A stretch of 64,000 nucleotides of DNA from contig CAVREG010000007.1 in the NCBI GenBank assembly GCA_963720075.1, forward strand, positions 62,001 to 126,000, in the 5' to 3' direction. Below, one piece after another: positions 18,716-26,802 of the stretch. Both the position numbers and the translations under genes were made by a program. Source of the DNA: PALSA-188 sp963720075 (GTDB lineage Bacteria > Acidobacteriota > Terriglobia > Terriglobales > Acidobacteriaceae). The notes beneath the pieces were generated by a model. It was given only the letters and a program-made list of their open reading frames with translations. It ran no database searches and was not told the origin of the DNA. How positions within the stretch are numbered: position 1 is the first letter of the stretch; every line of letters begins with the position of its first letter.

Positions 18716-18967
18716 CTAGTTAGTTAAGGAGACGTAGGCGATATAAAAGAATAATGTCGCCACTCCCAATACACAGGCACCCGCCAAGCGCAATCCCCAT
18801 GGAGGCATCTTGTAGGGGTGCCAACTCCCTTCCTTCCATCTGTCAGCAAGCCGGTCGAGGTTTGCTCTAACATTCGCGGGTCGTAGAATCATGATCAGTC
18901 CGAACGCGAAAAAGCCGACACCCATGATGACTGCGGCGGGCGCGTCATGCGGACTCATAATTTGCAT
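18716..18967 (-). CDS. Small two-helix membrane protein
   Basis: A protein of about 83 residues if started at the ATG at 18967; a GTG at 18997 would add ten. Two hydrophobic segments (AAVIMGVGFFAFGLIMIL and LRLAGACVLGVATLFFYIAYV) flank a basic, tryptophan-containing loop (RWKEGSWHPYKMPPW). No family is recognised and no strong ribosome binding site is seen. It lies between the chimeric ATPase fragment and the NUDIX pseudogene. Confidence 0.5.
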   Translation of the reverse strand: MQIMSPHDAPAAVIMGVGFFAFGLIMILRPANVRANLDRLADRWKEGSWHPYKMPPWGLRLAGACVLGVATLFFYIAYVSLTN

Positions 18968-19164
18968 GCTTACAAAATACACTGTCCAACCAGCCACGCG
19001 AGAGTAGTCGTTGTAGCCAACATTTACATCGCCGAATGCTTTGACCTAACCGCGCTTCGTCTCTAAAGCTCTCTCGCAAAGCACTCGCGGGGATGCCAAG
19101 CTGAGTCCTCTTGAGCAATTACGCCGGCATTATCCTATCTGATACTTCCCAATCACCCAGACCT

Positions 19165-19210
19165 GCCGAGCAGACTCGGCTGGACAGCCGGTGACGGCTG
19201 TCCCTACGTG
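19165..19210. repeat. Two-hairpin palindromic repeat, copy B
   Basis: GCCGAG-CAGA-CTCGGC (19165-19180) is followed by a perfect 9-bp hairpin GGACAGCCG-GTGA-CGGCTGTCC (19182-19203) and CTACGTG. It sits at the 3' end of the NUDIX pseudogene, exactly as copy A sits at the 3' end of the intact NUDIX gene. Confidence 0.85.
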
Positions 19211-19594
19211 GACGATTCCAGCCCCGCCCTCTCGAATCCCATCCGGATCACTTCCGCCGTATCGGCAGGAAGTGAGAATTTCGACACTTCTTCTTCCGTG
19301 AACCAACGCGCCCGATCGCAATCGCTGCCCGCCTGCAAATCTCCCGAGATCTGCTTGCAATGATAATCAATCAGCACGTAGTGATAGAGGATTCGTTCAT
19401 CGTTATCCAGGATTACGCGACTCGTAGGCATTCAACAAAGAGACTGGTTCAACGACAAGGGTAGTTTCCTCCAAAACTTCCCTCCGAACTGCATCAGTCA
19501 CGGTTTCTCCGAGTTCGAGCGCTCCCCCCAGACCATTCGCCGATAAACGGATCATGCCCGCGCTTAACCAGCACCACACGTCCATTCTCGATAT
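19204..19594 (-). pseudogene. Frameshifted NUDIX hydrolase copy
   Basis: Closely similar to the intact NUDIX gene at 17634-18077. Two indels break it: a 5-base deletion near 19529, at the position of the GDWSLPGG turn, and a 1-base insertion near 19420, between the Nudix-box helix and the following strand. The Nudix box REVLEE and the C-terminal half (beginning RVILDNDERILYHYV) are still readable in separate frames. The 5' end is missing: homology stops at CATTCTCGATA, right where the CCA end of the selenocysteine tRNA gene begins. Confidence 0.88.
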
Positions 19595-19692
19595 TGGCGG
19601 AAGCGAGTGGGAGTCGAACCCACCGGCGACGGGGTTACCCGCCGTCCGCCAGTTTTGAAGACTGGGATGATCACCGGACCACATGCGCTTCC
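19595..19692 (-). tRNA. selC: tRNA-Sec (anticodon UCA)
   Basis: A 98-base tRNA with encoded CCA. The acceptor arm starts GGAAGCG and closes with CGCTTCC-G-CCA. The D stem is six pairs (GUGGUC/GAUCAU) with a CGGU loop. The anticodon stem CCAGU/ACUGG encloses CUUCAAA, giving anticodon UCA. A long variable arm (GACGG paired with CCGUC) and a GTGGG/CCCAC T-arm follow. The six-pair D stem, long variable arm and UCA anticodon are diagnostic of tRNA-Sec. The organism should therefore have selA, selB and selD elsewhere. Its 3' end coincides with the broken end of the NUDIX pseudogene. Confidence 0.93.
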
Positions 19693-19773
19693 CTCTGAAA
19701 ATTGCCTAGCTTAGATTAGCAAACAAGCCCAAATGTATTCAGCATATGGTAAGGATGGAATTTAAATCTTCGT

Positions 19774-20337
19774 TCAGAAGTTGAGCACCAAGCCGGTGGA
19801 GATTCGAACATTATTTTGCGTATTGCTGAAGAAGCGGGTTTGGAGAAGGTCGCCTTCGAAGCGGAATCCTAGTCCGTGGATGATGCGGTAATCAATGCCA
19901 CCGCCGAAGGCTTCGGCGAATGATGTATTCGAATTTGAAAATCCAGACGCGCTTCCGCTGATGTGTGAGACGCCAAATAGGGCTTCGGCGAACGGGGTGA
20001 ATTTCTTAATTGGCACCGAGACTCTGGGGCCAAAGATGACGCTGTACATTTTGGCGTTCGCATTCACGAGGCAACCTGACCCGAATCCACCACAAGAGAC
20101 CGGAAAATTCTCCGAGGCATAATGGCCGCTAAGGTCGGCCACAATACCGACGAAGGGTAAGACCTTTCCCTCCAATGATCCGTTCCAGCCGTTTAAACCT
20201 GCGCGGCTCCCGGAATCCAAATCGCTGCTGAGATATGAGTATCCAACGAAGACATTCCCGCTGGTCGGTAATTGAGCGACAGCGGAGCTGATAAGTGCGG
20301 TAACAGAAAGCAACGAGATCAAAATGTTGCGGCACAT
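19774..20337 (-). CDS. Outer-membrane beta-barrel protein
   Basis: A 187-residue protein with a signal peptide (MCRNILISLLSVTALISSAVA). The mature part is a series of amphipathic strands, beginning NVFVGYSYLSSD and ending NVRISTGLVLNF with a terminal phenylalanine, as in small OmpA/OmpX-like or opacity-type eight-stranded barrels. Two cysteines (SCGGFGSGC) lie in a probable loop. GGAGG lies about 12 bases before the ATG. It is next to selC and followed by the YggX gene on the other side, with no functional link visible. Confidence 0.8.
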   Translation of the reverse strand: MCRNILISLLSVTALISSAVAQLPTSGNVFVGYSYLSSDLDSGSRAGLNGWNGSLEGKVLPFVGIVADLSGHYASENFPVSCGGFGSGCLVNANAKMYSVIFGPRVSVPIKKFTPFAEALFGVSHISGSASGFSNSNTSFAEAFGGGIDYRIIHGLGFRFEGDLLQTRFFSNTQNNVRISTGLVLNF

Positions 20338-20408
20338 AAGCGAGTCGAACCTCCGAGGGGATTTTTCCTTTGGATGCAGCGGCGGGTTGTGAAGAAGAGG
20401 CGAAAATA

Positions 20409-20687
20409 TTATTTCTGCGCGGGCGGAACATACTCCGCGGGCAGGGCAGAGCCCTCGCCAAAGAAATATTGTTCCATCTGCTTCACGATTACTTCCTGAT
20501 CTTCACGGCGGGCAGGATTCAGGCGGTATTCATTCAAAAGCATTTTGCAGAACTCGGTCCAGCCAGTCCACGCCTCGCGCGAGACTTGGTTATAAATTTT
20601 GTTGCCCAGTTCGGTATCGAACGGAGGCTCGTCCAAACCTGGAAGTTCTTTGTGAAGTTTGGCGCAGAAAACTTTGTGATCGGGCAT
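20409..20687 (-). CDS. yggX: Fe(2+)-trafficking protein, YggX family
   Basis: A 92-residue protein of the YggX family, proposed to move Fe(II) and protect Fe-S clusters from oxidation. Family features include the near-N-terminal cysteine in HKVFCAKLHKELPGLD, the LGNKIYNQVSREAW block and the WxxxCKMLLNEYRLNP block. The ATG at 20687 has GAGG six bases upstream; an in-frame TTG twelve bases earlier is rejected. The C-terminus is slightly extended (EGSALPAEYVPPAQK). A terminator lies just before its start, separating it from the upstream minus-strand gene. Confidence 0.9.
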   Translation of the reverse strand: MPDHKVFCAKLHKELPGLDEPPFDTELGNKIYNQVSREAWTGWTEFCKMLLNEYRLNPARREDQEVIVKQMEQYFFGEGSALPAEYVPPAQK

Positions 20688-20762
20688 TACGATCCTCAAT
20701 TCAAGTTCAAGAAAATTATCTCACACCGCGCTGGATCTGGTTCTTCGGGACGGCAACGGAAA

Positions 20763-20792
20763 TAAAAAAGGTCCGCCGGTTAGCGGACCTTT
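20763..20792 (-). terminator. Rho-independent terminator
   Basis: A perfect 10-bp stem (AAAGGTCCGC / GCGGACCTTT) with a CGGTTA loop. On the minus strand a run of T follows, so it terminates the gene at 20810-21874. Confidence 0.88.
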
Positions 20793-20809
20793 TCGAAAAA
20801 ATCGCCGGC

Positions 20810-21874
20810 TTAGCGCTGAGGTGTTGCTGTTGGGGGAGGGCTAGACGGCAAAGTTTTCGGAGTCGTTTCTGGAACGGTTCCTGGAGTTGTAGTCGAACCA
20901 GGCAGAGGTGAACCGGGAACGGTCTCAGGTGTTGTTGCGGAATCTGGATTCGGAGCCGCAGTTCCGGGATTTGGAGTGGCAGTGTCGGGCGCAGGAGCGG
21001 CAGTGTCAGGCGCAGGAGCGGCTGTCGCGCCGTCAGGCGTAGTGTTATTGTCCGGCGTCGTGGATGGCATTGTTCCAGGCGTGGTGCTTTCGGTGGAAGA
21101 CCCGGCTTGCGGGTTCACTGATGTAGTAGATGACCCCGCTTGGCCAGCAGTGCTGGATCCGGGGGTGCCATTCGGAGTGGAAGCTGAAGTGCCGGTCTGT
21201 CCTGAGGCCGAACCTGAGGTTCCAGCCTGCCCTGTGCCTGCTCCGGCGGCAGCACCCGCTCCCGCACCAGCCTGAAGGGCAGCCATCTCAACTGTTTCGC
21301 CGAAGTTGGCGGCGGACGGACCACTCTTGGTTCCACTACCCACGGTTCTACCCGCGCAAGTGTCAGATAATTTCGTTACGCCGGTTACCTGAAATGACTT
21401 GCTTGCCATCGGCTGAGCTGAACCCGATCCGGCATTAGCGCTGACGCCACTCATTGAATTGGCATTGGCGTTCGTCGTTTGACCTGTTACCTGAACCTGA
21501 TTTCCGATCAGAGTGCGAAGATCATTATCGTCACCCGCGAGACTGTAAACCGTCCCGGAGGGGTCTTTTAGAGTATATGTGCCGGTTATTGCCGAACCTG
21601 AAAGGCATCCTGTTATGGAGTTCGCCGATGCAACCGCCGCATTGCCGGCCGCGGGTTGCGCAGCCTGACTTGCAGATGAGGTCGCGGACGAATCGGTCGT
21701 TGCAGTTGCAGATGGAGTTGAGGATTGACTCGGAGAAGCCGGGCTTGAAACTGCGTCACCCGAGCTTGGTCCACTCGTCGTTGAAGTACTGCTATGGGAG
21801 TTCGTTTCCTGGGCAACAGCGAAACTGGCAGCCAGGAGCAAGGTTGCTGCAAGGGTGAATCTGGATTTCGTCAT
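20810..21874 (-). CDS. Exported Ser/Thr/Pro/Ala-rich protein with OB-fold-like domain
   Basis: A 354-residue protein. The signal peptide ends near FAVAQ. A low-complexity Ser/Thr segment (to about residue 85) is followed by a folded domain of about 90 residues: ITGCLSGSAITGTYTLKDPSGTVYSLAGDDNDLRTLIGNQVQVTG, closing with FQVTGVTKLSDTC. The last ~150 residues are Gly/Ala/Thr/Pro-rich with PNPGTAAPNPDS-like repeats, as in cell-surface linkers. The same domain (TGC ... Y.L.D ... VG..V.VTG ... F.VT ... C) occurs at 57696-58100, so the two are paralogs. The start has GGAGG eight bases upstream. Function is unknown. Confidence 0.8.
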   Translation of the reverse strand: MTKSRFTLAATLLLAASFAVAQETNSHSSTSTTSGPSSGDAVSSPASPSQSSTPSATATTDSSATSSASQAAQPAAGNAAVASANSITGCLSGSAITGTYTLKDPSGTVYSLAGDDNDLRTLIGNQVQVTGQTTNANANSMSGVSANAGSGSAQPMASKSFQVTGVTKLSDTCAGRTVGSGTKSGPSAANFGETVEMAALQAGAGAGAAAGAGTGQAGTSGSASGQTGTSASTPNGTPGSSTAGQAGSSTTSVNPQAGSSTESTTPGTMPSTTPDNNTTPDGATAAPAPDTAAPAPDTATPNPGTAAPNPDSATTPETVPGSPLPGSTTTPGTVPETTPKTLPSSPPPTATPQR

Positions 21875-22151
21875 CGATAACGCCTCCGGAAGGTTTTCAT
21901 TCGGCCTTTTAGGGAGTCTAGGTCCAAGGCGGCGCCGCAGGGAATCCGGTAGAGGCTTTAGCTTTCTCAGTGAGCTTACGGTACGGCGTTTTTGCGTAGC
22001 GGTGGAAGGGATTACACGCGGCCGAGACGGGACGTAGCGCTTGACAGCTTGCTTAAACTCGACGCCGCGGGCCCTACCCGTTTACGATGCTATAACTGAG
22101 TCTCTCCGCCGCCTTGAAAGGGAATTGAGTCCTACCCGATGCGCGGGATCG

Positions 22152-22703
22152 CTACTTCTGTTTGGGGGGATATTTTTCGAACGACTTTTTCACCATGTCA
22201 TCCAGTTTGCCTTCGATCTTATTGGGATCTTCTTTCTCTTCGCTGCTGATACCTCGCCAGACCAGTGAATGAGCGCTGGTATCCCGCAGATCAATGACTA
22301 GGGTGCCCTCGGCATAGGGTACTCTGACGGCTCGTCTTCCCCATCCATACCATCCTGCAGGATAGGTCTCGACTTTCACTCTGCGAGCCGCTCCGAACCT
22401 GTACACGACGTTGAGATCGGGATGCTCGGAGACCTCTGTCAAACCTCTCGCGGTGAGATAGCGTTCGATGTCAGAATCGAGACGCTTCTTGACCAAGTCA
22501 CTGTTGAGGGCGGGATTCTTGCTGCTCAAGCGGCCATCGCGAATGGCGAATGTCTTGTATTTGCTGAAATCGGCAGCGCGGTCGAATTCGACGGTGACTT
22601 TTTGCGCGGCTGCGCTGGCAGCAAGCAGGATCGGGATGGTCGCTAAGAGCACACGCAACCAGGGATGAACATGTTTCTTAACTTGCCGGAGAACTTGTTG
22701 CAT
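22152..22703 (-). CDS. DUF4136 domain-containing exported protein
   Basis: A 183-residue protein. A basic N-terminus and hydrophobic segment (LRVLLATIPILLAASAAAQ) form the signal peptide. The mature domain VTVEFDRAADFSKYKTFAI, DLNVVYRFGA and the closing DDMVKKSFEKYPPK follow the DUF4136 pattern (a strand, then YKTFAW-like, then two helices). These proteins are usually lipoproteins or periplasmic; here no lipobox cysteine is seen. Role unknown. It is preceded by a CAU tRNA on the same strand. Confidence 0.88.
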   Translation of the reverse strand: MQQVLRQVKKHVHPWLRVLLATIPILLAASAAAQKVTVEFDRAADFSKYKTFAIRDGRLSSKNPALNSDLVKKRLDSDIERYLTARGLTEVSEHPDLNVVYRFGAARRVKVETYPAGWYGWGRRAVRVPYAEGTLVIDLRDTSAHSLVWRGISSEEKEDPNKIEGKLDDMVKKSFEKYPPKQK

Positions 22704-22764
22704 TCAGCACCTCCCCGTTACGAATCTAGTAGCTCAAGACTGGCAACGACTCAATACCGCAAGT

Positions 22765-22840
22765 TGGTGGGCCCGGTAGGATTTGAACCTACAACCAACA
22801 GATTATGAGTCTGCTGCTCTAACCGTTGAGCTACAGGCCC
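22765..22840 (-). tRNA. tRNA with CAU anticodon (elongator Met or Ile2)
   Basis: A 76-base cloverleaf with encoded CCA. The acceptor stem GGGCCUG pairs with CGGGCCC, the anticodon arm is CAGACUCAUAAUCUG, and the T-arm carries GGUUCAAAUC. The anticodon CAU is compatible with elongator tRNA-Met or with tRNA-Ile2 whose C34 is changed to lysidine. The acceptor stem does not suit initiator tRNA because G1-C72 is paired. Confidence 0.93.
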
Positions 22841-22908
22841 CGCCCGTCAATCTAGCATATCCAACCATCTCCTTCTGCTTCTGTTTTCTGCTAGTTGAAA
22901 ACACTCTG

Positions 22909-22954
22909 TTGAGCTTCGCTCAACCGGACAGCCGATGGCGGCTGTCCCTACGTG
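22909..22954. repeat. Two-hairpin palindromic repeat, copy C
   Basis: TTGAGC-TTC-GCTCAA (22909-22923) is followed by a perfect 9-bp hairpin GGACAGCCG-ATGG-CGGCTGTCC (22926-22947) and CTACGTG. It lies between the CAU tRNA gene and the PHP phosphatase. Confidence 0.85.
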
Positions 22955-23065
22955 CTTCATGCTGCGCCCGACAGGTGCCATCTGAGAGTTTGGAATCCGC
23001 GTTTGGCCTTTTCTGCGGAAATCTGCTTAAATCGGCGTCATGAGTTTCTTCCGGAAAACCAAGCT

Positions 23066-23803
23066 GTGATTGACGTTCATTGCCATATCCTCCCTGATGT
23101 TGACGACGGCCCGAAGTCATGGGAAACGGCGGAAGAGATGTGTCGAATGGCCTTCGCGGATGGCATTGAGCATATTGTCGCGACACCTCATGCCAACGAT
23201 CGCTATCACTATGACCGGCAATATTTAGCCGATTTGCTGAACAGCCTTCGCCAGCGCGTTGGCAGATTTCCGCGCTTCAGTCTTGGTTGCGACTTCCATC
23301 TTTCGTACGAAAATTTTCAGGATTTAATAGTCTCCCCTTCGCGATATTGCATTGAAGACTCTCAATATCTGCTGGTCGAGCTGAGCAATTACAGTATTCC
23401 AGCAAAGATAGATGAGTGTCTGGCCAAGATGAACGAGAAAGGGATCATACCGGTAATCACCCATCCGGAGCGCAATCCCATTCTTCAGCAAGATCTTGAA
23501 CGAGTTCTGCGATGGGTGGAGATGCAATGCGCCGTGCAGGTCACCGCGTCGGCGATTACAGGATTCTGGGGAGAGCGGCCGTGGCGTGCGGCGCAATGGC
23601 TGCTCAAACACGACGCAGTTCATGTTCTCGCCACCGACGCTCACAACACTAAAAACCGGCTTCCGCTGTTATCGCATGCTCGAGAGGCGGTGGAGGAAAT
23701 TTCCGGCCCGCGGGTGGCCCGGGTCCTGGTAGATGACAATCCGCGCGCGATTGTAAATGGTATGCCGCTGCCATACTTCCCGGTTCCAAATACCAAAAAA
23801 TAA
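23066..23803 (+). CDS. CpsB/YwqE-type tyrosine-protein phosphatase (PHP family)
   Basis: The GTG at 23066 gives the usual N-terminus, (M)IDVHCHILPDVDDGP; the frame is open 38 codons further back but that part has no family counterpart. The 245-residue protein shows the PHP metal ligands in order: HCH, DVDDG, ATPHAN, GCDFH, THPER and ATDAHN. PHP phosphatases of this group dephosphorylate the tyrosine kinase that controls capsule or exopolysaccharide export. No kinase gene is adjacent, but the polysaccharide genes at the left end fit the theme. Confidence 0.85.
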   Translation: MIDVHCHILPDVDDGPKSWETAEEMCRMAFADGIEHIVATPHANDRYHYDRQYLADLLNSLRQRVGRFPRFSLGCDFHLSYENFQDLIVSPSRYCIEDSQYLLVELSNYSIPAKIDECLAKMNEKGIIPVITHPERNPILQQDLERVLRWVEMQCAVQVTASAITGFWGERPWRAAQWLLKHDAVHVLATDAHNTKNRLPLLSHAREAVEEISGPRVARVLVDDNPRAIVNGMPLPYFPVPNTKK

Positions 23804-24087
23804 TCAAGATTCTTGCAGCGTGGAAGGAACCCGCTCCCGGCATGCTTCTGGTGAAAGCCTCGTGGCACTCCACTTTTCCTGCCGCCCCAGATTTCGGCAC
23901 ACAATCGCCTGCCATGGTTTGATTCCAAACCTCTTAAAGTTCACTTATAGACGCAACTTCTGTGCCAAAGTGGTGTTTATGCATCCAAGTAGGAAGAAGC
24001 ATTACCACTGCGCTCGCCGTAGCGGCGGACGCTAGTGCTCCGGAACACGCTAAAGAAATTCGCGCTCCGGGCTGTGTGGAGGAAGTT

Positions 24088-26583
24088 ATGAAAAATCTCA
24101 GGAATGCACTCTTAGCAGGTTTCTTAATTTTGATTTTGTCCTTCGTCTTTTCATCCATCACAGCCTCAACGGCTTCGGCGCAGCAAGATGAAGTTTCGCC
24201 GGCTCAAGCACCGGACCAGGAGGCTCAAACACCCGACCAAACACTGGCGCCACCTCCGCCGGATCAAGGACAGACCTACGACAAGCCGGACGCCGGACAA
24301 GCGCAGGTCGCCCCGGATCAGCCACAGGATCAAGGAGCTTACGACAAGCCTGATGCGGGACGGCCGATGGAAATTCCGGATGAATCTGCGAGTGCAACCG
24401 CAAACGAACCTTCTAATGAAATGGCCAATGGCCAGTCGGAGGAGTCCGACCGGAATGACCCTCCGGGGCGCGTCGCGCGTCTGCAATACACGAGCGGATC
24501 GGTTTCCATTCAGCCACACGGCACTGATCAGTGGGTGCAGGGCTCGGTGAACCGCCCGCTGACGATCGCCGACAATGTTTGGGCTGATAAAGATTCGCGC
24601 GCTGAACTTAATGTTGGCACAGGTCTCATCCGCATAGGTTCAGAAACCAGCCTGACGCTTACTAATGTTAGCGACAACTCGGTTCAGTTGTCTTTGCATC
24701 AGGGCGCGATGAATGTGTACGTAAGGCATTTGTACAGTGGCGAAATATACGAAGTTGATACGCCCAACCAGGCGTTCACGATTCTAAAAACGGGCGATTA
24801 CAGGTTTGACGTTGATCCCAATGCGGACACAACGCTTGTTACTGTGTGGCATGGAGAAGGCGAATCCACGGGACAGGGCGAAAGCGTTCGCATCAAGGAG
24901 CACCAGCAAGCGCGTTTCAGCAACGGGAATTCACTGGCACATGAAATTCATGCGGCTCCGCCACCGGACGGGTTTGACGATTGGTGTGAAGTGCGTGACC
25001 GCCGTGAGGACGATTCCGTATCCGCTCGTTATGTTTCTCCCGACGTGATCGGCTCGGAAGACCTCGACGCGAATGGAACGTGGCGTGACACACCTCAATA
25101 CGGCCATGTTTGGGTTCCGAACCAAGTGGACCCAGGATGGGCGCCATACACCGATGGACAATGGATTTACGAAAGTCCGTGGGGCTGGACTTGGGATGAC
25201 TACGCGCCATGGGGCTTCGCTCCCTTTCACTACGGTCGGTGGGTTACCTACGGTGGCGGTTGGGGATGGGCTCCGGGCCCATACTACGGCGGCTGGGATC
25301 GAGGATACTATGCGCCCGCATTGGTCGCGTGGTTTGGCGGAGGCGGCTGGGGCGGTGGCTTCGGTTTCGGCTTCGGCGGCGGTTTCGGATGGTGCCCGCT
25401 CGGGTGGGGAGAACCCTTCATCCCGTGGTACCACGCCGGGTGGGGCTATTTCAGGAACGTGAATATTTACAACACACGAATCAATAACATCAATGGCTTT
25501 CGCGGTGGTTTTCGAAACGGCTTCGCAAATCGTGGTGGCTTTCGTTACGCGAACATGAACGCTCGCGGTGGATTTACCGCAGTCTCCCGTGGAACGCTGC
25601 AACGCGGATTGCCGGTTCGCCAGAACGAAGTGCATGTCTCCGCCAACGCAGTGCGGAATGCGCCAGCACTGAACCGGGTCAATGCCAGCCCGACTATGCA
25701 AAGCAGGTTGGGGCGGAATGCGGGACGTCCCGCTGCTACTCCAGGACGCATGGCTTCGCGTCCGGTGGTCAGCCGGATGACTTCTTCCGCGGCATCAAGA
25801 TCCAATTCGTTTGGGTCTTCACGCGCGGGAGTTAACCAGGGAGGTATTCGTAGTACTCAATCGGGAAGACAAACCGGATTTGCTCGTACGTCGAACGGAC
25901 AAGGTGCAATGGCGTCGCGCAATGTTTCAAATGCGGGACGGTCTGTGCCGCGTCCTCCTCAGAGCTTTGGGCAGTCCAACAATTCAGCTGGCGCGCGCAG
26001 TTCCTTCTCCGGCAACAGCAGGGGTGCGAATAGCTCGATGTCAGCCAGCCGAAATGTTCCTCGCCCCCCGGCGGGCGGGACAGCCAGCCAACGGAGTTCC
26101 TCGAGCTATCGAGGCGCGGCAAGCTCGCAACAATTTGACAGCAGGTCAGGAGCGTCCTCGGGAGGATACAGAAATAACGTTCCTCGACCTACCGGCCGCG
26201 TATTGTCGGCACCGCGGAGTTATTCGTCGGGCGGGAACTCATCCGGTTATTCTTCGCGATCATATAGCGGGAGTTCCGGACGCTACAGCTCGAGTGGGTA
26301 TGGCGGTTCTTCGCGATACAACGGATCTTCGTATGGCGGACGCAGTTACGGCGGATCTTCTTACGGCCGCAGCAGTTCTCCCTATAGTGGACGGAGTTAT
26401 AGCGGATCTTCCTACGGAGGCGGACGGAGTTATAGCCGCTCCTCTTATGGCGGCGGAGGCGGACGCTCCTATAGCAGTGGTGGTGGACGCTCTTCTGGCG
26501 GAGGCGGTGGACATTCCTCAGGCGGCGGCTCTCGTGGCGGCGGTGGTTCACATGGATCAAGCCACGGTGGAGGACACCGCTAG
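24088..26583 (+). CDS. FecR/DUF6600-type exported protein with Gly/Ser/Tyr/Arg-rich tail
   Basis: The ATG at 24088 has GGAGGAAG just upstream and begins a signal peptide (MKNLRNALLAGFLILILSF). The frame is open 42 codons earlier, judged non-coding. The 831-residue protein has an acidic Pro/Gln/Asp-rich segment (to about 145), a FecR-like domain (RVARLQYTSGSVSIQ ... LHQGAMNVYVR), a DUF6600-like Trp/Tyr/Pro region with repeated WVPNQVDPGWAPY and WGWAPGPYYGGW units, then about 280 residues made of Arg/Asn/Gly/Ser and finally SYGG/SSGG repeats. The tail should be disordered. Export and a surface or matrix role are inferred; no enzyme motif is seen. A terminator follows. Confidence 0.88.
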   Translation: MKNLRNALLAGFLILILSFVFSSITASTASAQQDEVSPAQAPDQEAQTPDQTLAPPPPDQGQTYDKPDAGQAQVAPDQPQDQGAYDKPDAGRPMEIPDESASATANEPSNEMANGQSEESDRNDPPGRVARLQYTSGSVSIQPHGTDQWVQGSVNRPLTIADNVWADKDSRAELNVGTGLIRIGSETSLTLTNVSDNSVQLSLHQGAMNVYVRHLYSGEIYEVDTPNQAFTILKTGDYRFDVDPNADTTLVTVWHGEGESTGQGESVRIKEHQQARFSNGNSLAHEIHAAPPPDGFDDWCEVRDRREDDSVSARYVSPDVIGSEDLDANGTWRDTPQYGHVWVPNQVDPGWAPYTDGQWIYESPWGWTWDDYAPWGFAPFHYGRWVTYGGGWGWAPGPYYGGWDRGYYAPALVAWFGGGGWGGGFGFGFGGGFGWCPLGWGEPFIPWYHAGWGYFRNVNIYNTRINNINGFRGGFRNGFANRGGFRYANMNARGGFTAVSRGTLQRGLPVRQNEVHVSANAVRNAPALNRVNASPTMQSRLGRNAGRPAATPGRMASRPVVSRMTSSAASRSNSFGSSRAGVNQGGIRSTQSGRQTGFARTSNGQGAMASRNVSNAGRSVPRPPQSFGQSNNSAGARSSFSGNSRGANSSMSASRNVPRPPAGGTASQRSSSSYRGAASSQQFDSRSGASSGGYRNNVPRPTGRVLSAPRSYSSGGNSSGYSSRSYSGSSGRYSSSGYGGSSRYNGSSYGGRSYGGSSYGRSSSPYSGRSYSGSSYGGGRSYSRSSYGGGGGRSYSSGGGRSSGGGGGHSSGGGSRGGGGSHGSSHGGGHR

Positions 26584-26605
26584 CGGTAGATAAGTCTTGT
26601 ACCCG

Positions 26606-26633
26606 CGCCGCCCCAAACGGGCGGCGTTTTTTT
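26606..26633 (+). terminator. Rho-independent terminator after the FecR/DUF6600 gene
   Basis: An 8-bp stem CGCCGCCC / GGGCGGCG with a five-base loop and seven T residues, 22 bases after the stop codon. Confidence 0.92.
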
Positions 26634-26802
26634 AGTTCACTGGCGAAATGTGGGCTGGCAGACAGACGGCTGCACACTACTCAGAACGCCGATGATGCTG
26701 CCTTCCGTCTGCTTCTTGCAGGTGGGTAGCGATCCCTGAAGACGGTAACCCTTATAATCGGGGCTAATAGCATCTTAGGCGAAGGCTGGAGCCGCTCTGG
26801 TT

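Noticed and set aside
25811..26593. 260-codon frame overlapping the FecR/DUF6600 gene
   Set aside because: It is produced by the Gly/Ser/Arg-rich repetitive coding of the real gene in another frame and has no start signal.
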